From Peribacter sp043814035 (GTDB lineage Bacteria > Patescibacteriota > Gracilibacteria > Peribacterales > Peribacteraceae): DNA of 64,000 nucleotides. The position numbers and the translations under genes are program-made. Positions 24,598-33,516 of this stretch are shown here, piece by piece (the stretch's first letter is position 1; each line of letters opens with the position of its first letter). Location of the stretch: the NCBI GenBank assembly GCA_043814035.1, contig JBDRKJ010000002.1:1-64000 (forward strand). Direction: 5' to 3'. Below the pieces are notes generated by a model that was not told where the DNA came from, did not search any database, and saw only the letters and a program-made list of their open reading frames with translations.

Positions 24598-25217
24598 TAA
24601 GAGAAGTGAATGCGAATGACAAATGGAGAGTGAAAACCAATGACTTCATCTCGTTCACGTGTGAAAGAGGGAAAATCCACACGTTCTACACCTGGCATCG
24701 CACGCACTGATTCAACAAACTGTGCGAGCACTGCCATGCTTTGCAGTCCTACGTTCCGCACGTCCCCGGTGAGTTCGATGACCTCATGCTCCCAGCGAAT
24801 CGACTGCAGCACTACGGACTGCGACTGCTCGGGAAGGAATGTACGCGCGACATTCTGTAATTTCTCGTAGAACGAAAGTAGTGATGGCTGTGACATTTTC
24901 TTCTGGACGAGGTGACCGTAGGGCGAGTCATCGAGCGGGAGAATCAACGCCAGACGCCGGTCTTCTAGCTTCTGCGTTTCTGCCTGAATTTCTTGTACAT
25001 ATGTCTGCAGGTGAGAGAGTTCCTGCGATGCTCCATGAAGTTCCACACGCGTGAACCGCGGCAGGAGCAGGTACCACGACAGAACAAGGAGTGAGAGGAG
25101 CACAACGGCAAACAGCGCAAAGGGAAAAAGCACACGTCGCAGAATCTCTTTGAGACTCGGTGCAGACGCCGGTCCTTGCCACGTTTTTACGGTGAGAGCT
25201 TCGAAAATGTGTGTCAT
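24597..25217 (-). CDS. Membrane protein with coiled coil, PilN-like
   Basis: 206 residues: a short cytoplasmic N-terminus, one membrane segment (LFPFALFAVVLLSLLVLSWY, about 29-51), coiled coil (LSHLQTYVQEIQAETQKLED) and a ferredoxin-like alpha/beta tail (VIELTGDVRNVGLQSMAVLA). This resembles PilN, with the next gene as PilO; no ATPase or pilin genes are in the window to confirm it. A TATAAT (25236-25231) precedes the ATG by 13 nt with AAGGA in between, one of few starts here with a Shine-Dalgarno-like sequence. Confidence 0.5.
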   Translation of the reverse strand: MTHIFEALTVKTWQGPASAPSLKEILRRVLFPFALFAVVLLSLLVLSWYLLLPRFTRVELHGASQELSHLQTYVQEIQAETQKLEDRRLALILPLDDSPYGHLVQKKMSQPSLLSFYEKLQNVARTFLPEQSQSVVLQSIRWEHEVIELTGDVRNVGLQSMAVLAQFVESVRAMPGVERVDFPSFTRERDEVIGFHSPFVIRIHFS

Positions 25218-25396
25218 ATGTTTTCCTTATATTATAGCCAAAAGAAGGTTATTTGACTATGGAGGTATATTTGCAGTATTCCTATTCTATGGTTTAGAAA
25301 TTTTTGCGCATTTCATCGCAAGAGCACAAAAAGGATTATCTGGAGTCGCGATGCTCCGGTATGCTGAAAATATCAATACTATTCCCCCTTCCGTCC

Positions 25397-26480
25397 ATGG
25401 AAGATCTGTTGCAGAAACTTCGGGAACTCAAATCCGCAATCAACGTGGGGAAGGACTCTCTTTGAGGCAAGGAATGTTCCCAAACGCATTCAGGAGCTCA
25501 CAGCAAAAACGGAAGGACCCGATATTTGGGATGACCAGAAACGCGCGCAGGCGCTCTTCACAGAATTGAAGGCGCTCAAGAAACAGTGGGAACCCGTGCA
25601 GAGAATCGCCGACGAGGCCGAAGTATTGATAGAGATGGTGAACGACGCTTCTGCAGAGGAACAAGTATCTCTCGAAGCAGATGTGACACGACTAGAAAAA
25701 GAATGGGAGGCACTCGAGACACAGCTATATCTGAGTGGGGAATTCGACACCTCCAACTGTTATCTCACTGTAAGCGGAGGAGCGGGTGGTACCGAAGCAC
25801 AGGACTGGGCCGCCATGCTCATGCGCATGTACCTGCGTTACTGTGAACGACAGAAGTGGAAAACAACGATCATCGAAAAGACCGACGGACAGGAGGCCGG
25901 CATCAAATCTGCAACGATCTACGTGCAGGGTGAGTTCGCCTATGGCAACCTCAAGTGCGAAAAGGGCACGCACCGCTTGGTGCGCCTGTCGCCCTTCAAT
26001 GCCAAGAACCTGCGGCAGACGAGCTTCGCGCTGGTGGAGGTGCTGCCGGAGCTTCCGGAATCGACTGGCGTGGATATTAACCCAACGGACCTGAGAATCG
26101 ACACGTACCGCAGTGGTGGGGCCGGAGGGCAGAACGTGAACAAGGTGGAATCTGCCATCCGCATCACCCACCTGCCGTCCGGCATCGTGGTGGCATGCCA
26201 GAATGAGCGCAGCCAACTGCAGAACCGTATGCAGGCCATGAACATGTTGCGCGCCAAGCTGCTTGAAAAAGAGCGCCGTGAACAGCAGGAGGCGAAATCA
26301 GAACTGAAGGGTTCGAGAAAGAGCGCCGATTTCGGTCAGCAGATTCGCAGTTACGTCTTGCATCCGTACCAGATGGTGAAGGACCTGCGTACCGATGAAG
26401 AAACAAGCAACACCACAGGAGTATTGGATGGAGAGATCCAGCAATTCATCGACGCGAAGTTGAAGCGCGACGCAAAGTAA
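25397..26480 (+). CDS. prfB: Peptide chain release factor 2, with programmed +1 frameshift
   Basis: Terminates translation at UGA and UAA. The first reading frame runs from ATG 25397 for 22 codons to TGA 25463-25465. A +1 shift on CTT-TGA at 25460 continues as EARNVPKRIQELTAKTEG and joins the long frame ending at 26480, giving about 360 residues. A purine-rich GGGGAAGGA stands just before the CTT, as in known prfB frameshift sites. The stop-recognition tripeptide SPF (RLSPFNAKNLRQTSFA) and the catalytic GGQ (GGAGGQNVNKVESAIRI) are present. This feedback site only works if UGA is a stop. Confidence 0.96.
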
Positions 26481-26500
26481 TTGAGGAATCAATTCCTCAA
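26481..26500. repeat. Perfect 9-bp inverted repeat after prfB
   Basis: TTGAGGAAT and ATTCCTCAA separated by CA, directly after the prfB stop. It could fold as a tight hairpin at the prfB mRNA end. Confidence 0.5.
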
Positions 26501-26505
26501 ACTGC

Positions 26506-26532
26506 CAAAAAAGCGCCCCGTAGCGAGGCGCT
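26506..26532 (-). terminator. Rho-independent terminator of the histone-fold gene
   Basis: On the minus strand AGCGCC (26532-26527), a 9-nt loop, GGCGCT (26517-26512) and a run of T: the stem and U-tract of a classical terminator, 23 nt after the histone stop. On the plus strand it can also cap prfB transcripts. Confidence 0.75.
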
Positions 26533-26554
26533 CTTGGTTCAAAAAGAAAACGCT

Positions 26555-26725
26555 TTAGAGGTCGCAGGCGCGGACCGTCTTGCGGCCGTTCTCCTGGGCA
26601 CGCTTGGCAGCCTTCTTGAGGGCGTCCTCGAGGTACTTGCTAGCAGCATCCGAAAGATCGCCGGCCGTCATCATGTCGGCAGCCTTGAGGAGCTCCTTTA
26701 CTTTGGAAGCAACGACGTAGCTCAT
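26555..26725 (-). CDS. Bacterial single histone-fold protein
   Basis: 56 residues from ATG 26725 (MSYVVASKVKELLKAADMMT). The pattern is a lone histone fold: a short helix 1 (ASKVKELLKAA), a long helix 2 (LSDAASKYLEDALKKAAKRAQ) and the closing loop and helix 3, NGRKTVRACDL, which matches the GR-K/S-T-v-r-x-x-D-L ending of histone-fold proteins. Size and sequence resemble the small bacterial histones of the Bdellovibrio Bd0055 type rather than HU. It presumably dimerises and binds DNA, compacting or bending it. It has its own promoter and terminator, as expected for an abundant protein. Confidence 0.8.
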   Translation of the reverse strand: MSYVVASKVKELLKAADMMTAGDLSDAASKYLEDALKKAAKRAQENGRKTVRACDL

Positions 26726-26757
26726 GAAATAGGGGGGAAAAAATAAGGAACGGGGTG

Positions 26758-26787
26758 ATTCTACGCATCCCCGTTTACCCCCTGCAA
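26758..26787 (-). promoter_or_regulatory. Promoter of the histone-fold gene
   Basis: Minus strand TTGCAG (26787-26782), 18-nt spacer, TAGAAT (26763-26758); the ATG lies 32 nt further on, so this mRNA has a leader, unlike most genes in the window. No clear Shine-Dalgarno. Confidence 0.55.
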
Positions 26788-26968
26788 GGGGAATATCGCG
26801 TCTTTTGGGCAAATTCTCTCAAAATATTCAATTGACCGCCCTCCCCTTCCCATGCAGAACGCAGCCTTGTCTACTGCAGTAAACCTTCGCAAATCGCCAA
26901 ATAGAGCAAGAATGCTCGTTATTCTGGGTCTGACGAACTCCGCTGCTCTCTGGCCCGTAAAAGGATGT

Positions 26969-28192
26969 TTAGATCAATGTGCTTAGTGCCTCCCAGAGGC
27001 GGAAACCGAGAAAAGCGAGAATGACAATAAACCCGAGAAGTGGGAAAATGAACGGAAATGTGCGCACGCCCTCAGGCCGGGGTTCGCGTATTTTTACGCG
27101 CATGCAGGCTGCATTTACGAATGTGTAGACCACCAGCACCGTGAAGCTGGTGAGCTCGGCGAGAGAGACCAAGGGGAGCCAGAGTGCAAAGATGAGACCG
27201 AGCAACGCAACACACAGCGTGGCAATAACCGGCGTGTGTAGAGAGGAATGCACCCGACTCAAGATAGATGGCAACCAGCTCTGTCGACTCAGCCCATAGA
27301 GAATTCTTGAACCGAGAATGATCTGCACGAGAATGCCATTCGCAATGGCAAACAACCCGATGAACGTAATGATGATGGGTGAAGAACCTGTGGTGCGTTC
27401 GTAGATGAGAGCGAGCGGTGCATCCGAAGCCTGCAGTTGATCAACGGGCAAGCTCAACACGGCCACAATCGCAATGACACAGTACAGAATGGTGGATGTA
27501 AAAATAGCGAGGAGAATGCCTAGAGGAAGATTGCGCTGCGGATTCTTCACCTCCTCTGCCACATTCGCCATATCTTCAAAACCGATGAAGGCGTAGAACG
27601 CAATGAAGGCACCTGTGAGAATGCCGGACCACGCAACTCCCTCCATCGGAGGAAGCATTGCATCGATATGTGTTGGCAATGCGAGCAATCCCGCTCTGCC
27701 GACCCAGACGATAAGGAGCAACCCTCCAATCTCGATGATTGTGAGCAATGACGCAATCAGTGCGGACTCTTTGATGCCTCGAATGGAAATCGCGGTGGCC
27801 ACGCATATTATGAGCGGGATGACGATCCCAGGAATGACAGGCACGAACACCTGCAGATACCCCACGAATGCATTGGTGAGAACGCCGATAGAAATGATGG
27901 CAGAGAGCACCACAAGCAGACCGATCACCGTCGAGAGTGCGGGAATGCCGAATGCCCGCGCTGTATAGATTGCCTCGCCACCACTCTTCGGATACCGCGC
28001 CGAGAGTTCCGCATACGAGAAGCCAGTAAGCACGGCAACGACAGACGCGACCACAAATGCGACCGGAGCGTAGAGACCGGCATCCCCTGCAACCTTACCA
28101 ACAAGGGAGTAGATTCCCGCTCCAAGAATGGAACCCAGTCCGTAGAACGTGAAGAGTGGGAGCGAGAGCCGACGTTGGAGTTGGGTGGACAC
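26969..28192 (-). CDS. APC-family amino-acid permease
   Basis: 407 residues with about twelve membrane segments. The N-terminus has the APC signature LFTFYGLGSILGAGIYSLVG (unwound helix 1 with GAGIY) and the following ELSARYPKSGGEAIYTARA; helix 6 contains FIAFYAFIGFEDMANVAEEVKNP, as in the cationic/other amino-acid transporter branch. Probably imports amino acids that this reduced genome cannot make; the substrate cannot be told. Downstream of the tRNA-Ser gene on the same strand. Confidence 0.9.
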   Translation of the reverse strand: MSTQLQRRLSLPLFTFYGLGSILGAGIYSLVGKVAGDAGLYAPVAFVVASVVAVLTGFSYAELSARYPKSGGEAIYTARAFGIPALSTVIGLLVVLSAIISIGVLTNAFVGYLQVFVPVIPGIVIPLIICVATAISIRGIKESALIASLLTIIEIGGLLLIVWVGRAGLLALPTHIDAMLPPMEGVAWSGILTGAFIAFYAFIGFEDMANVAEEVKNPQRNLPLGILLAIFTSTILYCVIAIVAVLSLPVDQLQASDAPLALIYERTTGSSPIIITFIGLFAIANGILVQIILGSRILYGLSRQSWLPSILSRVHSSLHTPVIATLCVALLGLIFALWLPLVSLAELTSFTVLVVYTFVNAACMRVKIREPRPEGVRTFPFIFPLLGFIVILAFLGFRLWEALSTLI

Positions 28193-28218
28193 GAAAGAAA
28201 GAGGAGGCGCGAGTCGAA

Positions 28219-28308
28219 TGGCGGAGGGAGAGGGATTCGAACCCTCGAGACCCTTGGGGGTCTACACGATTTCGAGTCGTGCGCCTTCAACCACTCGGCC
28301 ATCCCTCC
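28219..28308 (-). tRNA. tRNA-Ser (anticodon CGA)
   Basis: Acceptor stem GGAGGGA/TCCCTCC, D-arm GGCCGAGTGG, anticodon stem CACGA/TCGTG around loop CTCGAAA (anticodon CGA, codon UCG), a long variable arm (ACCCCCAAGGGT) as in class II tRNAs, T-loop GGTTCGAATCC, and an encoded 3' CCA. Confidence 0.95.
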
Positions 28309-28374
28309 GTTGCCTGCATTGTAGCGGGGAAGAGAGTGCCGAACACTACTACATCACAGCAGTTTTTGAAGGCT

Positions 28375-28402
28375 TTGCAGAATTGAGCAATCGTCGTAGG
28401 CT
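28375..28402 (+). promoter_or_regulatory. Promoter of the nitroreductase-like gene
   Basis: TTGCAG (28375-28380), 16-nt spacer, TAGGCT (28397-28402), 6 nt to ATG 28409: a clear leaderless arrangement. Confidence 0.5.
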
Positions 28403-28408
28403 GCATTC

Positions 28409-28909
28409 ATGATGCTTGATGTCCTCCTTCGTCGCCGCGCTTGTCGCAGCTTTAAAGCAGACCCCGTTCCGGTCGAATTGATCGAAGAGCTCGTCAAAGC
28501 AGCCCAGTTTGCGCCAACAGCCCGCAATCGTCGCCCGCTGGAATTCATCGTCGTCACAGACCCGAAGATGCGTCAGGCAATTGCCGATGCACTCGTGCCA
28601 CAGGAGTTCGTCGCGCAGGCTCCTGTGCTCATCATGCCCGTGGCGGATACCAAGGTTGCAAGCAAACCACGAGAGGATCTTGCTCTCGCGTCGCAGAACA
28701 TTTTTCTGCAAGCCACTCATCTGAAGCTCGGCAGCGTGTGGAAACACGTACACGACGGCGAGGAACAAGAAAAGATCCGCTCACTACTCGGCATTCCACC
28801 GCATTATCTCATCATCAACGTAATTCCCATTGGATACCCCGCCGAAATGCCTCCACCGTATACCGACGCAGAATTCGATTCGAAGAAAATCCATCGCGAG
28901 AAATTCTAA
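28409..28909 (+). CDS. Nitroreductase-family flavoprotein
   Basis: 166 residues. The N-terminus LLRRRACRSFKADPVPVELI has the Arg-rich FMN-binding start of the family, followed by LVKAAQFAPTARNRRPLEFIVV, the typical A-P-T-A-x-N-x-x-P block, and a C-terminal GIPPHYLIINVIPIGYP. NAD(P)H-dependent FMN reductases of this family act on nitro compounds, quinones or flavins; the physiological substrate here is unknown. Confidence 0.9.
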   Translation: MMLDVLLRRRACRSFKADPVPVELIEELVKAAQFAPTARNRRPLEFIVVTDPKMRQAIADALVPQEFVAQAPVLIMPVADTKVASKPREDLALASQNIFLQATHLKLGSVWKHVHDGEEQEKIRSLLGIPPHYLIINVIPIGYPAEMPPPYTDAEFDSKKIHREKF

Positions 28910-28933
28910 GTCGCTGCCGCTACACTCTGCTGC

Positions 28934-29359
28934 ATGAACTTCCCCGTTGAGCTCCCTCCACAGATACTCGCCCTTGCCGAAGGACTGAAGGTTCTCCCAG
29001 AGGACATTGATGAGTTCTTCACGCGTGGTGGAGGGCCTGGCGGTCAGAAGATTAACAAGACCGCAAGCTGCGTGGAGCTCACTCACCGACCTACGGGCAC
29101 AGTCGTGCGTGTACAACGTTTTCGCGAACAACACCTCAATCGCATTGCGGCCTACAAACAGCTGATTGAAAAGCTAGAAGAGAAAATCAAAGGTGCCGAG
29201 TCGAAGCGGCAGCAGAAAGTTTTCAAGCTGCGCAAACAAAAGCAGCGTCGCTCACGGCGCGCTAAGGAAAAAATACTGAAAGACAAACACCATCGCAGCA
29301 GCATTAAAGAACAACGACAAAAAGCGCTCCGTCAGTCGCTAGAGGATCTGGGACATTAA
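28934..29359 (+). CDS. RF-like GGQ-domain protein (ArfB/YaeJ-type)
   Basis: 141 residues. It has the release-factor catalytic loop FFTRGGGPGGQKINKTASCVE, no stop-codon recognition domain, and a long basic C-terminal helix (KRQQKVFKLRKQKQRRSRRA), the layout of ArfB, which frees stalled ribosomes by entering the empty mRNA channel. It could compensate for stalled translation on leaderless or truncated messages; that link is speculation. TACACT ends 7 nt before the ATG. Its last 4 bp overlap the convergent rpmB. Confidence 0.85.
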   Translation: MNFPVELPPQILALAEGLKVLPEDIDEFFTRGGGPGGQKINKTASCVELTHRPTGTVVRVQRFREQHLNRIAAYKQLIEKLEEKIKGAESKRQQKVFKLRKQKQRRSRRAKEKILKDKHHRSSIKEQRQKALRQSLEDLGH

Positions 29360-29565
29360 ACGGCCTTCCCTTCTTGTAACCTCTTGGCAAGCGTGCGCAG
29401 ATAACTCGCGGCCACCTTCATCGTACGATACTGACCCGTGGCTGGGTCATACACGCGCTTTTTCTGAATGTTCGCCTTGTAGGTGCGGCGGGTGTGCCGC
29501 ATAGAGTGACTTCGGGTGTTCCCAAATGTGGTCTGCTTGCCTGTTTTGACGCATCGGCGTGCCAT
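29356..29565 (-). CDS. rpmB: 50S ribosomal protein L28
   Basis: 69 residues from ATG 29565: MARRCVKTGKQTTFGNTRSH, HTRRTYKANIQKKRVYD, then YRTMKVAASYLRTLAK. The first CXXC of zinc-type L28 is absent. The start is set by the conserved MARRC and a TAGCCT 10 nt upstream; sequence further upstream is not L28. Confidence 0.95.
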   Translation of the reverse strand: MARRCVKTGKQTTFGNTRSHSMRHTRRTYKANIQKKRVYDPATGQYRTMKVAASYLRTLAKRLQEGKAV

Positions 29566-29638
29566 TGACCTCGAGAGGCTACTGAAAGATGTATAGAGGC
29601 GCAAATGCTTTCTACTCCTTTTCCGCTACAGTAGAGAC

Positions 29639-30322
29639 ATGTTGAGTAGCTTCATCAGTCCATCGTTCATCATCTCTATTCTCATCGCGATCTCGGTGCA
29701 CGAGGCCGCACATGGTTGGATGGCAGCCAGACTGGGTGACCCCACTGCTCATAATGCAGGACGTCTGACCTTGAACCCCATCGCTCACATTGACCTGATG
29801 GGCGCGCTCATGTTCCTCGTCGTGGGTTTCGGCTGGGCCAAACCCGTACCCATCAATCCTCTGTACTTCTCACGTCCCAAGCGCGATACCGCTCTCGTTT
29901 CGCTCGCAGGACCCCTGAGCAATCTGCTCTTAGGGAGCGTCGCATTCTTCGGCTTGCTCTTCCTGCTCAAGGGGCAGGTGAGTGGATCGGCATTCGGGCT
30001 CCTGAATGTCGGCAGCGGCCGCTCTGTTGTTGAGCAGTTGCTCCTGCAAATTCTTGGCAGTTCCGTCTTCATTAATTTTGGTCTCATGGCATTCAACCTT
30101 CTGCCCATCGCCCCATTGGATGGATCGAAAATTCTGCATATCTTCATTCCCCTGCGATACGAAGATCAGTATGAAACGTTCTTGCAACGTGGACCTATGA
30201 TTTTGCTCGTGCTCATTCTCGCAGGGGTTTTTCTCAACGTACCAATCCTCTCTGCGTGGGTCTTCGGCATCGTGAACGCCACCATGCAAACGCTACTCTT
30301 TATCGCCTCACCGCTACTCTGA
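29639..30322 (+). CDS. Site-2-protease-like M50 membrane metalloprotease
   Basis: 227 residues with about five or six membrane segments. The zinc site HEAAH is in helix 1-2 (ILIAISVHEAAHGWMAARLG) and the third-ligand motif in NLLPIAPLDGSKIL. RLTLNPIAHIDLMG is also a family hallmark. It lacks a PDZ domain and belongs to the short group (YdiL/YwhC-like) whose substrates are mostly unknown; intramembrane cleavage of regulators is the family role. TACAGT ends 6 nt before the ATG. Confidence 0.9.
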   Translation: MLSSFISPSFIISILIAISVHEAAHGWMAARLGDPTAHNAGRLTLNPIAHIDLMGALMFLVVGFGWAKPVPINPLYFSRPKRDTALVSLAGPLSNLLLGSVAFFGLLFLLKGQVSGSAFGLLNVGSGRSVVEQLLLQILGSSVFINFGLMAFNLLPIAPLDGSKILHIFIPLRYEDQYETFLQRGPMILLVLILAGVFLNVPILSAWVFGIVNATMQTLLFIASPLL

Positions 30323-30405
30323 TACGGCTTCGCGTTAGGCATCACACGCATGTATCTTCTGTAGAATCACAAATATTGGCAGCGCTACGCCGATATCTGG
30401 AAATA

Positions 30406-31272
30406 CTACACAGCAGTCTTGGGTGATGATCGTATTTCGGAGTCGTATGACATCCAAGGGCGAGGATCTGGCGGGAGAGATGTGGGACGTATGCGGGGGG
30501 TAACGGGTTCTTCGGTGCGCCAAAGGAGTGCGAGCACACTCACGCCACGTCGATATGCAGACACACCGCTGCCCCACGACTTCATGACTCTCCTCGCCTC
30601 TCCGGCAAAGACACGGCGCAGGACTGCATTAACCGGAGCTATCGGCAGCGAGAGATCTGTCTGTTTAGGACCGAGAGATCGACCACGTAGGCGGCTGAAG
30701 AACCGTGCAGCCTTCGCAATCGGATGTAGGCGCGCGTTGAGCGCGGTACACACGCATTCTTCGACAGGCAGCCCCTCCCACAACATGCGAAATCGCTGCA
30801 AACTGTAGCGTCGCTCGTGTTCGAACCCCCGATCGTGCGGCCCCCACAGTTCAGGATCTCCTGGTGCGATCATCAGTAGATAGGCACCGGGCTTCATAGC
30901 CGCAAGTAACTGCGATACCAAAGCGAAATCATCTTGTACGTGCTCAAGAACATCGAGAAAAAGCACGGCGTCCGCTTGCTGCAGAAGATCGCGGCAATCT
31001 TGCGGAGCGAAGCCCTGTCGGAATTCAATGCCCGGAAACCGCTGACGAGCAAACGCTACAGCATCGAATGAAGGGTCAATCCCCACACAGGTATAGAGCT
31101 CATGGAATGCAGCGGTATTCCCGCCCGTCCCGCAGCCAACATCGAGCACGAGCCGTTCGCGTGAAGGTGGCACTGCCCGCGTGAGAAGTGCACGAAAAAC
31201 ATCGCGGCGCCCGAGGAACCACCAATGCCGCTCCTCGAGATCCGCATGAACCTGAAACTGTGGCAATTGCAC
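30406..31272 (-). CDS. SAM-dependent methyltransferase
   Basis: 288 residues from GTG 31272 (protein starts V/M-QLPQFQVHADLEERHWWF). The E-x-x-HWWF-x-x-R opening is typical of methyltransferases found in glycan loci. SAM motif I is LVLDVGCGTGGNTAAFH; motif IV DAVLFLDVLEHVQDD and motif V follow. The GTG overlaps the TAG stop of the upstream glycosyltransferase by one base (TAGTG), so they are coupled. The product may methylate a sugar or lipid-linked intermediate. Confidence 0.85.
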   Translation of the reverse strand: MQLPQFQVHADLEERHWWFLGRRDVFRALLTRAVPPSRERLVLDVGCGTGGNTAAFHELYTCVGIDPSFDAVAFARQRFPGIEFRQGFAPQDCRDLLQQADAVLFLDVLEHVQDDFALVSQLLAAMKPGAYLLMIAPGDPELWGPHDRGFEHERRYSLQRFRMLWEGLPVEECVCTALNARLHPIAKAARFFSRLRGRSLGPKQTDLSLPIAPVNAVLRRVFAGEARRVMKSWGSGVSAYRRGVSVLALLWRTEEPVTPRIRPTSLPPDPRPWMSYDSEIRSSPKTAV

Positions 31273-32423
31273 TACACAGAAGGAGAAAGGAGAAGAATTC
31301 TCTTCATGCGCGCATCCCACGACGTGTGAGCGAGTAATGCGGCGCGCTTTTCTTGAGAAACTTTAGGATGTTCCAGAGCCTCCGTGATGGCACGCGCAAG
31401 ATCCTGCGCATCGCCGGGCTGACAGAAATGCACAAGCGAGGAATCAATCACCCCACGAAGTGGTGGCAGATCGGCACTCACCGTCGGTCTACCCGAAGCG
31501 AGATACTCGAAAATCTTGAGAGGAGACGTATCGCGCAGAAAGAATGAATGTTGCAGCGCTGGTGCGGGGTACACACACACATCCGCAGCTGCAAGGGCAG
31601 AAGGTACACGAGTATTCGAAACCGGCCCCTCGAATCGTACGTCCTCGTCGCCTAAACCGGACTGTACCGCGAGTACACGGTAACGATCGATCTGGTCGCG
31701 GGGTCCGCCGATAATCCAGCCAAAGACGCCTCTCTCTTTGAGTAGGGCAAGTGCAGCGAGTAGTTCCCGCACGCCCTTCTCGATCGTACCGCGCGTGATG
31801 AGCGAGCCCACGTACACGGCAATCCTGCGATCGGCAGGAAGACGCCACGCCGTTCGCGCCTCAGAGGATGAAGGAAGATTTTCAAATCGACGCAGGTCAA
31901 CGCCATCTCCTTCGATTATTATTTTGGAAGAATCAACGCCCCATCCAATCAGTTCATCGCGCATGAGAGCCGTGAGACACACCACGCGTTGACACTGTCT
32001 ACAATGGCGAACGAATACAGAAGTGCGACGTGGCAGCGTGTGAAGTTCGAGAATGACAGAGATTTTGGAATGCAGAAGGGACGGAAGGAGAACAGGAGAA
32101 CGTGTGTAGAGCACATCTGTAGAATTGACACGAAGATATGAGCGAAGCGCACGTGCATACGAACGCATGGTGAAGAAAAATGCGAGGGATCCGGGAACCC
32201 ACCATGACCGCAAACCATCGAACACCGGCAGACGAACGACATCGAACGACTCACGCACTCCGTAGTACGCACGCGGATCTTTGCGCACAGTTCCACGCAC
32301 ATCGGGGGCAATAACGGTAACCGTATGTCCGAGCCGCACCATAGCGGCACACACCTGCGCAATCTGATGACCGTGCGCCTTTTCGGTGGGGAACCGTGCC
32401 TGTGAAATGTAGGTGATGCGCAT
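31272..32423 (-). CDS. GT4-type glycosyltransferase
   Basis: 383 residues from ATG 32423 (MRITYISQARFPTEKAHGHQ). GT-B fold: the N-domain has GHQIAQVCAAMVRLGHTVTV, the C-domain AVYVGSLITRGTIEKGVREL and the donor-site block PLKIFEYLASGRPTVSADLP with the E-x7-E-like arrangement of GT4. Adds a sugar from a nucleotide donor on the cytosolic side. Four nt after the exostosin-like gene. Confidence 0.9.
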   Translation of the reverse strand: MRITYISQARFPTEKAHGHQIAQVCAAMVRLGHTVTVIAPDVRGTVRKDPRAYYGVRESFDVVRLPVFDGLRSWWVPGSLAFFFTMRSYARALRSYLRVNSTDVLYTRSPVLLPSLLHSKISVILELHTLPRRTSVFVRHCRQCQRVVCLTALMRDELIGWGVDSSKIIIEGDGVDLRRFENLPSSSEARTAWRLPADRRIAVYVGSLITRGTIEKGVRELLAALALLKERGVFGWIIGGPRDQIDRYRVLAVQSGLGDEDVRFEGPVSNTRVPSALAAADVCVYPAPALQHSFFLRDTSPLKIFEYLASGRPTVSADLPPLRGVIDSSLVHFCQPGDAQDLARAITEALEHPKVSQEKRAALLAHTSWDARMKRILLLSPSV

Positions 32424-32427
32424 GAAA

Positions 32428-33462
32428 TCAGAAGAGGTGTTCAACGGCGTACGCGAGGTACCGGGGAGCAGAGAGATACTTCTCAAACGCATTGCGTGCC
32501 TCGACCTGCATCATAAACCATCGCTGGTCAGAGGTATGCGCCCAGTTGTCTGCCACAATCTCGTCGATACGATCAAGATCGGCGATGGAAATAAACAGGA
32601 CAAATGATGAGTAGTGAATGACATCTGAAAGCGGCAAGCGCACGTCGGTATTGAGCAGAATCGGAACGCGCCCCAGGCTCAGTGCCTCGTAGAAGCGTAG
32701 TGAATAATTGCCATCACCACGGATACAGAGCGCGAAATCGGAAGAGTGCAGATTATCGGTGTACTCGCGCCGCGCCTGCACGGGATCCAGACGGATAGTG
32801 GCGGCGTGCGCAGAGTGACTCGAACGTAGTATAAGGTTGGGACGGATGAGCGTACTCCTCGCAAGTTGGGCGAGGATACGACGCCGGAGAGTGAGACCCT
32901 TGATGAACGACCGGCTCTGTGGATACCCCGTAAGGAGGGCATATGCCTCATGTGGAAGCGCTTGCAGAAAGGACCCAACGGCATTCTTCGCATTCTTGTA
33001 CTGCGCCCACCCACAGAACCCTACCACCGGCAGTGCATCGGTCTTGTCACGGATAAAGAGCCCCTTGCCTTTCAAATCCTCGGCATAGGCCGGCATGATG
33101 TACTCGTTCTTGCGGAGCTTCGACTCGTACTGAGAGGTACGAAAGACCACCGCGTTCTCGAGCGACACAGGGCCCATGCCATCCCCATTCCAGAAAACCA
33201 CAATGCGTTTGCCATGGCGCGCAGCCGTTTCCTGACACCGCCTGAGGTAATCTGCATTGCCAGAAACGAGCGGATAATTGTGGGGTAGCAGGTGAACATC
33301 GGCTTGTGCGGGATCTGACACCACTTCAACAAGCGGATCTTTGAGATCACGAAACGCTTCTTTCTGAAAGAGTTGGCGCGTGGGATGATCCTCCTGACAA
33401 TTCGGCAGGAGCAGAGGAATGAGAGGAATTCCAGCAAGGCGCTCGAAGTAGACACGCTTCAT
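32428..33462 (-). CDS. Exostosin-like glycosyltransferase (GT47 type)
   Basis: 344 residues from ATG 33462 (MKRVYFERLAGIPLIPLLLP). The C-terminal half has the exostosin-domain pattern: FALCIRGDGNYSLRFYEALS, LGRVPILLNTDVRLPLSDVI and a late IADLDRIDEIV. Exostosins in eukaryotes build heparan-type chains; bacterial members are surface-glycan transferases. TATACT ends 8 nt before the ATG, a strong leaderless case and the start of a three-gene transcript. Divergent from the methyltransferase at 33517. Confidence 0.8.
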   Translation of the reverse strand: MKRVYFERLAGIPLIPLLLPNCQEDHPTRQLFQKEAFRDLKDPLVEVVSDPAQADVHLLPHNYPLVSGNADYLRRCQETAARHGKRIVVFWNGDGMGPVSLENAVVFRTSQYESKLRKNEYIMPAYAEDLKGKGLFIRDKTDALPVVGFCGWAQYKNAKNAVGSFLQALPHEAYALLTGYPQSRSFIKGLTLRRRILAQLARSTLIRPNLILRSSHSAHAATIRLDPVQARREYTDNLHSSDFALCIRGDGNYSLRFYEALSLGRVPILLNTDVRLPLSDVIHYSSFVLFISIADLDRIDEIVADNWAHTSDQRWFMMQVEARNAFEKYLSAPRYLAYAVEHLF

Positions 33463-33516
33463 TGGTACCAGTATAGGCTTGAAGAATGCGGAAATCTCGC
33501 CCATGCTGGAGTTTGT

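Noticed and set aside
25463..25465. In-frame TGA in prfB as a sign of UGA recoding (glycine code of SR1/Gracilibacteria)
   Set aside because: The frame only continues after a +1 shift, RF2 itself is present, and other genes here end with TGA.
26852..26986. 44-codon frame between the histone-fold gene and the permease
   Set aside because: Overlaps the permease end, no -10 at the expected distance, no recognisable features; TTGACC upstream has no partner.
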